Below, one piece after another: positions 22,701 to 33,165 of a DNA stretch of 64,000 nucleotides. Position 1 is the stretch's first letter. Each line of letters starts with the position of its first letter. The DNA is from Halichondria panicea (Eukaryota; Porifera; Demospongiae; Suberitida; Halichondriidae): positions 6,268,912-6,332,911 of the forward strand of contig NC_087385.1 of assembly GCF_963675165.1 (NCBI RefSeq), written 5' to 3'. Under the pieces are notes generated by a model. That model saw only the letters and a program-made list of their open reading frames with translations. It had not been told where the DNA came from and did no database searches. A program made the translations under genes and the position numbers.

Positions 22701-24072
22701 TCATAACCAAGACTTCAGAGAATTCCACCTGGAAGCTACCCGCTATATATTCATGAACTGACATTGCACCCGAACACGTGGGAAACACTCCCTCTAGTCA
22801 ATGAATTGCAGTGCACATCAACTGACACAAGACTAACTCAGTCAAAGGGTCTCCATTATATGGCTATAACAATACTGTCCTTATACTCTAGCTTATTCAA
22901 AGAAACGATGCCTAATGGTGGGTTAATTGTAATTGCCTCGCGCCTAATTGGCCTCCTTCTCAGGTTACACAGCATGCATGTATAAACATAATAGTATTGC
23001 ACTGAAACGACACATCCACAAGTGTATAGACTAGTGCCAATGTGACGGCATGCGAATTACAGAGAGCAATAATAAATTTGAGCAAGTTCCACCTAACAAC
23101 CTGAACTTGGCAGTTTTCAGCACATTAGCAGTAGGTCTAGTATGTAGCAGCAATCGTCACTCTCTCTTTATGAACTTATAGAAATCTTATGATCACACCA
23201 TAACTCACTTGTATCATACTTTTCTTCGAACCTCGCTTCCTGTAGAAAAAAGTAAATGCAGATATAAATGTCATGACTGCAGTGGGTTCAAACATATCTG
23301 CGTGTGGTAAACCTAAGAATGCGTTTGAATATTTGAGGTACAATTAAGAGGGCATGTAGATTATTATGGACTACATTCACTTTTGGACCAAATAAGTTAA
23401 TAGTGTTGGCCCAAATGAAGGATGGCTTTGTCTCTGTGAGCACTATTTACTAGACTAGACTAGTGTGCAGGTTACCATGAGAGCAAAACGAGCATCAACA
23501 GTCTAAAGGTATAGACAACTAACACAATAAGTGTGCAGGTTACCGTGAGAGGTTACCATGAGAGCAAAACGAGCATCAACATGCAGCTTAGAGGTATAGA
23601 CAACTCTAACAATGCCACGTTGTTCCTTGCAGCTTCAATAAACATTGACAGTAAACAAATGGCTTGTGGTGGTTTATATGCTGGTAAACTTGGCAAAAAA
23701 CGTGCCAATATATGATTGTAGTGCAGAGACATGAATCAAGCAGACACACGCTGACAATGCTATCAGCATTCCTGAACACTCCACAATACACACAGAAGCC
23801 AAGGTTGTGGTTAAGTTTGGCCTTTGCAGAACAATTAATAGGTCTATGCAATGTAAAATTAACCGTGCAGTCTGTTATATATACAGTGTAGGAAACATGA
23901 GCTAGTTGGCGGGTAGATATTCGATTGTCTATATTGAATGGAGTTGACATCTCATGTTTCGTAGAACAACAAACATAAATCTATCCAGTATCTTCCAGAT
24001 ACTCACCGCTTCTCCATGAGCAGTAGCCAGTAGAATACTGAAGAGTACTAGGAGAGATCCTAGTCTGAGCAT
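19750..24072 (-). CDS. APP-like (amyloid precursor protein family) type I membrane protein
   Basis: Six exons join in compatible phases: 24072-24007, 23239-23209, 21681-20608, 20491-20273, 20151-20104 and 20006-19750, giving about 564 residues. Residues 1-22 are a signal peptide (MLRLGSLLVLFSILLATAHG). Residues about 45-240 are a long charged helical region aligning with the APP E2 domain; the clearest match is MDDRLQLVMDYATTQLQ against human LNDRRRLALENYITALQ. Residues about 245-480 form a Pro/Thr/Glu-rich acidic linker. Residues 494-518 are one membrane span. The 46-residue tail ends SGYVNPTYKFFDDVKDV, matching NGYENPTYKFFEQMQN of APP, including the NPTY signal that binds PTB-domain adaptors. 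APP-family proteins are cell-surface adhesion/trafficking receptors cleaved by secretases. No E1 (growth-factor-like plus copper-binding) cysteine-rich region is found. The large introns contain no missing exon that I could see, so the E2-only form may be real. Confidence 0.8.
23464..23611. repeat. Tandem duplication in intron of the APP-like gene
   Basis: A segment of about 70 bp (GTGTGCAGGTTACC, GAGAGCAAAACGAGCATCAA, GGTATAGACAACT) occurs twice in direct orientation. The second copy contains an added repeat of GAGAGGTTACCAT. It is non-coding. Confidence 0.6.
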
Positions 24073-24563
24073 CTTGCAGTGAGACTGAACCCTTTGACTG
24101 CTTGCAAACTTGCTGTGTGTTGCTTTAAAAAATTGGTCTGAGGTCACACTGCACTGAGTGAATGCAACAACAGTCCTGCAGTTGCGATCTAGCTTGGTGG
24201 GCTTATTATATGCTGTACTACTCTTTCTCACTTAGATATATGCTGCACTTTCTCACTTAGTAGCTAGTTCTCAGGGACTAGTACTATGTATGTATGTGAC
24301 AGCCTAGTGTGGCGTCACGCCCATCTTTGTCTAAATTGCAGAACTCGACTGGAGACCACTCCCTTTTTGTTGTTGGCCTGATTGGGTAATGAATATAATT
24401 ATTACCGGTTTATGTTTGCATTTGCAATGCAGGATTCCACTAATTGTAGCAATAGCTGCTTATCATTTTTATGACATGTTCCATCAGATTTTGCTTATTA
24501 ATGGGGGTACGTGTGCAACCTAGGTAACCATACTACACCCTTATACCTAGGCTTACTGAGTAT

Positions 24564-24743
24564 ATGATGAGTTCTGTTCACTTCAGTCAATGGAGGGTGT
24601 TCAACTTGTCCCACTTGGGTAGAAATGCTAGGCCAGCTATGGAGAGGGTACAGGCTAGGGAGGCTCATCTCTACCATCTGAGGGACACAGTGTGGAGGAA
24701 CCTAGCTGGTACTGATATTCAATTGCTCAGTGGGAGCACATGA
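24564..24743 (+). other. Small open frame of doubtful status (59 residues)
   Basis: The frame starts MMSSVHFSQWRVFNLSHLGR and has balanced composition (NARPAMERVQAREAHLYHLR), unlike the surrounding AT-rich sequence. An exon-like segment follows (after GCTCAG at about 24730, before GTAAGG at about 24771) reading WEHMIHNELQERQ. The two could be exons of a short or decayed gene, but the gap between plausible splice sites is too small for a normal intron. No family was recognised. Confidence 0.25.
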
Positions 24744-24906
24744 TCCATAATGAACTTCAGGAAAGACAGGTAAGGGAGTGCATGGAGATGCTTTCATGGC
24801 TGTGTATAAGTTGACAATGTTGTAGTACTTACTGATTGGTGGTGGTTGACATAATGAGCAGCTGCTCTGCCATGGTGCTTATATATCACTCAGTGTGCGT
24901 GGTGAC

Positions 24907-25022
<116 letters not shown>

Positions 25023-25528
25023 GTGCACCATTAGCATTGGTTTTGGCTTGTGTGCATTGCTTTAAACAACCTGTCTCCTTACTAGAGTAGGGATGTGTAT
25101 ATTAGGGTAGTCATCTTTACTGAATAGATTGTAAATAGAAGTTGTAGTCTGGCCCCTGATATAATTATATGCTGCAGGAGGTGCGCTCTGCCGGATTGCC
25201 AATGCACATGCATATAATCATGCCACCAACTCGGATTAATTTGGCAGGCAGAATTATCATACATGTATAATAATTATGTCAGTTATTATACTATAGTCTA
25301 GAGGATATATTCAATGAAGGGGAGGTGGGCGTGGGACGAGGCTACTTAAGGGGATCTATAGATAGCAGCCTGCAGACATGTGAAAGTGCTTTTTATATGA
25401 TATGTTAGAGTAGTAAATGGATAGTACAGCTTAATGTTTAAATGTAGAACTACTCAAGATAAGTAAAACCTGTTTTCCAGGTTGCACTTGCAATATTCAA
25501 TGAATCTCATCTTGTGCTGTGCATTCTG

Positions 25529-25554
25529 ATTGGTCCCTGGAGAAGGTATATAAA
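25529..25554 (+). promoter_or_regulatory. CCAAT and TATA promoter of the collagen-like gene
   Basis: ATTGG (inverse CCAAT) at 25529-25533 is followed by TATATAAA at 25547-25554. Transcription would begin near 25580, leaving a leader of about 225 bases rich in short ACTCACC-type direct repeats before the ATG at 25806. Confidence 0.6.
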
Positions 25555-25805
25555 GGATATGCACATTACCATTCTTTAGTTCATATCTCAAGATTGTTCT
25601 AGATTCACCGAAAGGTTTCCAAGTTTGTTCCGCAAGGTTTCATCCAAGTTCACTACTCTCACTCAGTTCTCTGATTGAAGCTCTACCAGCTATATCTAAT
25701 CTCAACCCAACCAGCTACATCTCATCTCACCTCAACCAGCTACATCGCTCAACTCAACCAACTCACCACTCACCACTCACTCACCACTCGATCTACTGTG
25801 TCCTG

Positions 25806-28800
25806 ATGGCGGCTCGGCGACAGCCTGCTATGCCACCACCACTGTGTCTGCCCCGGCAGCAGTTGACATACGACCGCCACAACAACCCAGTAAGATTTTA
25901 AACTACTATTAACTTAATCACACATGCATGTACAATATAATTATTGGCAATGCATAAGCTTATAATAATGCTGATGGCATGCAGGACACTCATTTACTTG
26001 GTATATTTATTTGGTGCAGATTCTCACCAAGAAGATGGTAGTGGCTGTCCTGCAATGTTCTAAGCGCCGGCAGATTAATGCTAAACTGTACTGTCTGCAG
26101 TGTTATATGAATGCGGCAGGACGAGTTAACGTAAGTATAATAATGCAGATACACCTAGTTATAATAATGTATATATACACAGTAAAATCTTAATTACTGT
26201 CAGTACAATTATTGTGCCATGGGACAGTGTGTTTGTCAGAGCATTACTTACTGTTGCATATAGTTAATGGGCTTGTAATTGAACATTCATTTTTGTAGTT
26301 CACATCTACGAAATCCGCGAAAATATTGAATTACCCGGTTTACAGTGTTTTCTTAGATAGGTTTACAGTGTTTTCTTAGATATTTATTTCTCTGATTTCA
26401 CGTTTATTATTACGAATTTAATTTTACATTGTACATTAATTTTACCTTATAAGGCTATAATAACAATAGGAAGATAACGTTTTATGGCATTAATTTAGCT
26501 GTCACAATATCAACATTATTGTAATTATTATTACTAAGGGCGTATGTATACGTCTTTGCTATTACCCCTAACAAATTTTGCGCTTGCTAATAAAGTGAAT
26601 GTCACGCGTCATATTTATGCATCATTTTTAGGTACACATGCGCAAGCGAGGTATATGGTAGTGTGTTTGTGTGTCTGTGTGTGTGTAGGCTGTAGACATT
26701 TTTAGGTGCACATGCGCAAGCGAGGTATACGGTAGTGTGTTTGTGTGTCTGTCTGTGTGTAGACTGCTCAAGGATGAATCAAGTGCAAGTAAGAGTTTCT
26801 ATAGGCTTCTAGTCATGTTTACTTGGATTCTAATTCGTGGATTTGCAAAATAATACTTCGTTCTCGAGTTATGCCTACTTGGAATGCCTTTTCAGAAGAG
26901 CACGTAGCCAAACTTGTTTACCGAGTGTTGCTACTCTACTTCTATAGTAGTTAGCTCTGCACTAGAACGCTAGCTATTGGTAGCTGCAAGAGTGAGAAGA
27001 GAGAATCATGGTCGATCATTACCCACTCTCTGAGTTTTTGCATGCAGCAAAATTAAATTGTTTATCATGCTATTAGTAGCTTTATGTTATGTAGCTTTGG
27101 CATCTCCACCGAGCTTTCATTTTTTCTGAAGTGACAAAAGAAATCTAATTAAAGTTTTTCATAGCTGACATGCACACTTCTTTCTATACACAGATGGTGT
27201 TCTCTTGGAAGGGGGAGGATGTCCCAGTTTGGGATTATAAGGATCACTGCGCCCGTGAGGCGACCCGGTACATGAAGCACGTTCAAGACGACCATCGTAA
27301 GCATCATACTTTAATAATTGTACAAAAGCATAATAAATAGTTTATATGCCGTATAACGGGAAGTTTTTGTGTGCAAATATTTTTCGTTTTTCGAGGGCAG
27401 AGCAGTTAATGCGAATTAAAACTGGGATAAACTACCACACACTGGCATTTCACTATTGGTGGGTGTGGTTTCCTGGCATTGAAACTCACAAAGTTTTCTG
27501 CTGAAGAAACTTGAGCCAAAAAACAATAATTTGCACCTACTTTCCTGCTATACAACGTATATATACAAGATGGTAAATCAAAGCTTTTTAATTTAAATAT
27601 TGATGCACGTTCAAGGTTGCTAATGCCCCATTTTATTTCTGCAGGCCCACTCCATCCCAATCCACTGAATGTGAGGTTCCTCGCCTGGCAACTGCGGGAC
27701 TTAGGTTTCTGTCGGTGGAATAGAAATAGGGTATTCCCTCCAGCTCCCATCATTCCACCTGCCCCAGTTCGGCATGCTAGAAGAGGCCCCATTGGTCCTC
27801 AGGGTCCAATAGGTCCAATAGGTCCAATAGGTCCAATAGGTCCAATAGGGCCAATAGCTATAGGGCCAATCGGTCCACAGGGCCATCAAGGTGCCCAAGG
27901 AGACCAAGGCCCACAAGGAGAGCAAGGCGAGCAAGGAGCACAAGGTCCACCTGGTGCCCAAGGCTCACAGGGGCCCCAAGGCCCACCAGGAGGAGGAGGA
28001 GCCCCACCTGGAGGAGGAGGAGGCCCACCAGGAGGAGGCGGAGGCCCACCAGGAGGAGGAGGAGGCGGAGGAGGCCTAAGTCTTCTACGGGGCCCACAAG
28101 GCCCACAGGGTAATGATGGTGAGCAAGGTATGCAGGGCCCACCAGGCATCAATGGTGATCGCGGTCCTAGAGGCGCTCCAGGATTACCTGGAGCGGTGGG
28201 ACGAACAGCACCCAGTATTGTAGGACCACGTGGAAACCGTGGTCCACAAGGACACAATGGAGCAAGAGGTCTCCAAGGTCCACCGGGACAGCAAGGTCTC
28301 CAAGGTCTCCGAGGACCACCTGGCCAAGATGGACCGTATGGACCAACTGGAGCTACGGGACAAAAAGGCGACAGGGGGAAGCTCGGTGCCAAAGGTGAGA
28401 GAGGTCTAGATGGTCCGAGAGGGATGAGAGGAGAGAAAGGAGAAGATGGAGATGGCGAAGATTCCAAGCAAAAGATAGTAAGTTTCTAATGCATTAGTCG
28501 ATTATTTTTCACCGATTGTTTTCCTCTTCTTGCAGTATCTGTTGACTGTGGTGGTGAGGGAGTTAATGAAGACTCAACCGCTGCCTTTGTCAGTTACCCT
28601 GACTAATGCCTTGGTCGCTCTAGGAGTTATGGACGACCAGGGAGATAGGCAGCAAAAACAAACTGCCCCTCTCCGTCGATCCGTGGTGTCGGGATCCTAC
28701 CCACCTCGGTCGGCAGGTGGGGGTACAAGTCGAGATGGATGTGGTGTTAGTGGGGGAGGTGGGACGAGTGGGAGTGGTGGTGGTAGCGGGGGCGGTGGGA

Positions 28801-29361
28801 CTAGTGGTGGTGGGAGTGGTGGTGGTGGGACTGGGACTAGGGGTGGTGGGACTAGTGGTGGTGTGACTGGGACTAGTGGTGGTGGGACTAGTGGTGGTGT
28901 GACTGGGACTAGGGGTGGTGGTGGGACTAGTGGTGGTGTGACTAGGGGTGGCGGAACAAGTGGTGGCGGGGGTGGTGGGACTAGTGGTGGTGTGACTAGG
29001 GGTGGCAGAACAAGTGGTGGCGGGGGTGGTGTGACGGATAGTGGTGGCTCAAGTGGAGAGGAGGAGGGTCTCCCACAACTGGATGGATCAATCGACATGT
29101 GAGTCAATGACTTCAGTTTTGTGTACATCATACATACCTTGCATGCATGCTGCCAACTTTAAGTTTATCTGTATATCTGTTCCACACACAGAAATTATAA
29201 TCGACGTAAAAGGAAAGCATGCAGTATGAGAAGTATTAATAAAAAAAGGTGAGTAAATGCATTAATAACATTGTTTCCACAACAAAATATGTCGCCAAAT
29301 TAATAAATAAGAATTTAATTATCTCTTTCTTTTCTTCCACGTGCACAGAAGAACTATATGA
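25806..29361 (+). CDS. Collagen-like protein without signal peptide, with Cys/His N-terminus and basic C-terminus
   Basis: Seven exons join in frame: 25806-25889, 26020-26130, 27194-27296, 27645-28477, 28536-29098, 29192-29248 and 29349-29361, giving 587 residues. Residues 1-28 are polar and not a signal peptide. Residues 36-100 are Cys/His-rich ([37 protein letters not shown]), perhaps a metal-binding fold. Residues about 147-370 are Gly-X-Y collagen repeats ([11 protein letters not shown] onward), interrupted once by a Gly/Pro-rich stretch. A non-collagenous segment follows, then about 115 residues of Gly/Ser/Thr repeats ([10 protein letters not shown] type). The C-terminus is strongly basic ([20 protein letters not shown]), like a nuclear localisation signal. 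Ordinary collagens are secreted, so this combination is odd. The protein may be nuclear or cytoplasmic, or an upstream signal exon was missed. Function is unknown. Confidence 0.7.
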
Positions 29362-29914
29362 ATCCCTGTTTTCGACCCATGAAGGGACACACAAGGCAGT
29401 GCTCGACATTGGTTGATCAGGTTTTGTTGATGGGTAGGGGAAGGTTGGATCATAACGATAAGGGTGGTAGGCGGGTAGGGGGAAGATGGCTGTTGTGAGC
29501 ATATGGGTCCCAGACAAATTAATTTCCTTTTCTTATAATTATAATTATAATTTAATAAAACATAGGCATAGACCACACGCAAAATAATTACTCCGAACAT
29601 ATCGCTAGCGCCAATTATAATTCGAGTTAAGGCAGACCATGTGCAAAAATGAATGCATAAATTATAACGTTGTTAATCTATCACTTAACGCTTATAACCA
29701 TCATGTGTTCATCCCCTCATGCTTCAATTGTTCACTTTTTGTGTGCATATCACCATTTTTTTCCCCGTCTGTTGTAATCCTCTTCTACTTGACGAGCAAG
29801 TTCAGGCTGATGGAACTCTCAATTGCAAACTGTGACATGTGGATCAACACAACACTTAGGCCATCATAACTACCAAAATCATCATAGCTGAACTGAACTC
29901 TGGTCAACAATTCT
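29362..29914. other. 3' flank of the collagen-like gene
   Basis: This is AT-rich sequence with only short random frames. A G-rich stretch (GGTAGGGGGAAGATGG) lies near 29474. No gene was seen before the tandem array begins. Confidence 0.5.
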
Positions 29915-32900
29915 GCCCTCTATTCTGGTGGATAAAGTATGCTATCGCTAATCTCGATGCCAATGAACTGCCCTCTATTCTGGTGGATGAAGTATGCCAT
30001 CGCTAATCTCGATGCCAATGAACTGCCCTCCATCTGGTGGATGAAGTATGCCATCGCTAATCTCGATGCCAATGACCTGCCCTCTATCTGGTGGATAAAG
30101 TATGCCATCGCTAATCTCGACGCCAATGAACTGCCCTCTATTAAGTATGCCATCGCTAACCTCAATGCCAATGACCTCTATTCTGGTGGATAAAGTATGC
30201 CATCACTAATCTCGATGCCAATGAAGTCTGCCCTCTATTCTGGTGGATAAAGTATGCCATCACTAATCTCAATGCCAATGAAGTCTGCCCTCTATTCTGG
30301 TGGATAAAGTATGCCATCGCTAATCTCGATGCCAATGAACTGCCCTCTATTCTGGTGGATAAAGTATGCCATCGCTAATCTCAATGCCAATGACCTCTAT
30401 TCTGGTGGATAAAGTATGCCATCGCTAATCTCGATGCCAATGAAGTCTGCCCTCTATTCTGGTGGATAAAGTATGCCATTGCTAATCTCGATGCCAATGA
30501 AGTCTGCCATCTATTCTGGTGGATAAAGTATGCCATCGCTAATCTCGATGCCAATGATCTGCCCTCTATCTGCTGGATAAAGTATGCCATCGGTAATCTC
30601 AATGCCAATGACCTGCCCTCTATCTGGTGGATAAAGTATGCCATCGCTGCCAATGAACTGCCAATGCCAATGACCTCTATTCTGGTGGATAAAGTATGCC
30701 ATCACTAATCTCAATGCCAATGACCTGCCCTCTATCTGGTGGATAAAGTATGCCATCTGCTAATCTCAATGCCATCGCTAATCTCGATGCCAATGAAGTC
30801 TTCCCTCTATTCTGGTGGATAAAGTATGCCATCGCTAATCTCAATGCCAATGAAGTGCCCTCTAATTCTGGTGGATAAAGTATGCCATCACTAATCTCGA
30901 TGCCAATGAACTGCCCTCTATTCTGGTGGATAAAGTATGCCATCGCTAATCTCAATGCCAATGAAGTCTACCCTCTATTCTGGTGGATGAAGTATGCCAT
31001 CGCTAATCTCGATGCCAATGAACTGCCCTCTATTCTGGTGGATAAAGTATGCCATCGCTAATCTCGATGCCAATGAACTGCCCTCTATTCTGGTGGATGA
31101 AGTATGCCATCGCTAATCTCGATGCCAATGAACTGCCCTCTATTCTGGTGGATGAAGTATGCCATCGCTAATCTCGATGCCAATGAACTGCCCTCTATTC
31201 TGGTGGATGAAGTATGCCATCGCTAATCTCGATGCCAATGAACTGCCCTCTATTCTGGTGGATGAAGTATGCCATCGCTAATCTCGATGCCAATGAAGTC
31301 TACCGTCTATTCTGGTGGATAAAGTATGCCATCGCTAATCTCGATGCCAATGAACTGCCCTCTATTCTGGTGGATAAAATATGCCATCGCTAATCTCGAT
31401 GCCAATGAACTGCCCTCTATTCTGGTGGATAAAGTATGCCATCGCTAATCTCGATGCCAATGAACTGCCCTCTATTCTGGTGGATAAAGTATGCCATCGC
31501 TAATCTCGATGCCAATGAACTGCCCTCTATTCTGGTGGATAAAGTATGCCATCGCTAATCTCGATGCCAATGAAGTCTACCCTCTATTCTGGTGGATAAA
31601 GTATGCCATCGCTAATCTCGATGCCAATGAAGTCTACCCTCTATTCTGGTGGATAAAGTATGCCATCGCTAATCTCGATGCCAATGAACTGCCCTCTATT
31701 CTGGTGGATAAAGTATGCCATCGCTAATCTCGATGCCAATGAACTGCCCTCTATTCTGGTGGATGAAGTATACCATCGCTAATCTCGATGCCAATGAAGT
31801 CTACCCTCTATTCTGGTGGATAAAGTATGCCATCGCTAATCTCGATGCCAATGAACTGCCCTCTATTCTGGTGGATAAAGTATGCCATCGCTAATCTCGA
31901 TGCCAATGAACTGCCCTCTATTCTGGTGGATAAAGTATGCCATCGCTAATCTCGATGCCAATGAACTGCCCTCTATTCTGGTGGATAAAGTATGCCATCG
32001 CTAATCTCGATGCCAATGAACTTCCCTCTTTTCTGGTGGATAAAGTGTGCCATCGCTAATCTCGATGCCAATGAAGTCTACCCTCTATTCTGGTGGATAA
32101 AGTATGCCATCGCTAATCTCGATGCCAATGAACTGCCCTCTATTCTGGTGGATAAAGTATGCCATCGCTAATCACGATGCCAATGAAGTCTGCCCTCTAT
32201 TCTGGTGGATAAAGTATGCCATCGCTAATCTCGATGCCAATGAACTGCCCTCTATTCTGGTGGATAAAGTATGCCATCGCTAATCTCGATGCCAATGGAG
32301 TCTGCCCTCTATTCTGGTGGATAAAGTATGCCATCGCTAATCTCGATGCCAGTGAAGTCTACCCTCTATTCTGGTGGATAAAGTATGCCATCGCTAATCT
32401 CGATGCCAATGAACTGCCCTCTATTCTGGTGGATAAAGTATGCCATCGCTAATCTCGATGCCAATGAACTGCCCTCTATTCTGGTGGATAAAGTATGCCA
32501 TTGCTAATCTCAATGCCAATGAAATCTACCCTCTATTCTGGTGGATAAAGTATGCCATTGCTAATCTCAATGCCAATGAAGTCTACCCTCTATTCTGGTG
32601 GATAAAGTATGCCATCGCTAATCTCAATGCCAATGACCTCTATTCTGGTGGATAAAGTATGCCATCGCTAATCTCGATGCCAATGAAGTCTACCCTCTAT
32701 TCTGGTGGATAAAGTATGCCATTGCTAATCTCAATGCCAATGAAATCTACCCTCTATTCTGGTGGATAAAGTATGCCATCACTAATCTCGATGCCAATGA
32801 AGTCTGCCATCTATTCTGGTGGATAAAGTATGCCATCGCTAATCTCGATGCCAATGAACTGCCCTCTTATATATTCTGGTGGATAAAGTTATACCATGCA

Positions 32901-33165
32901 TCGCTAATCTCAATGCCAATGACCTCTATTCTGGTGGATAAAGTATGCCATCGCTAATCTCGATGCCAATGAAGTCTGCCCTCTATTCTGGTGGATAAAG
33001 TATGCCATTGCTAATCTCGATGCCAATTAAGTATTCTGGTGGATAAAGTATGCCATCGCTAATCTCGATGCCAATGAAGTCTGCCCTCTATCCTGGTGGA
33101 TAAAGTATGCCATCGCTTATCTCGATGCCAATGAAGTCTGCCCTCTATTCTGGTAGATAAAGTCT
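29915..33165. repeat. Minisatellite array, unit about 55 bp
   Basis: The unit starts TATTCTGGTGGATAAAGTAT, continues GCCATCGCTAATCTCGATGC and ends CAATGAACTGCCCTC, 55 bp in the commonest form. A 57-bp variant has AAGTCTACCCTC at its end, and shorter forms occur near 30170 and 30640. About 58 copies lie head to tail. Copies in the centre (31030-32450) are nearly identical, while those at both edges are more diverged, which fits turnover by unequal exchange. Unit length is not a multiple of three, so open frames through it are not conserved coding sequence. Confidence 0.95.

Noticed and set aside
27886-28467. Proline-rich minus-strand frames opposite the collagen repeat (also 28697-29131)
   Set aside because: These are complements of the Gly-rich coding exons. 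They have no splice support and mirror the repeat.
29915-33165. CRISPR-like array
   Set aside because: Units are directly adjacent without unique spacers, there are no cas genes, and the window is eukaryotic.
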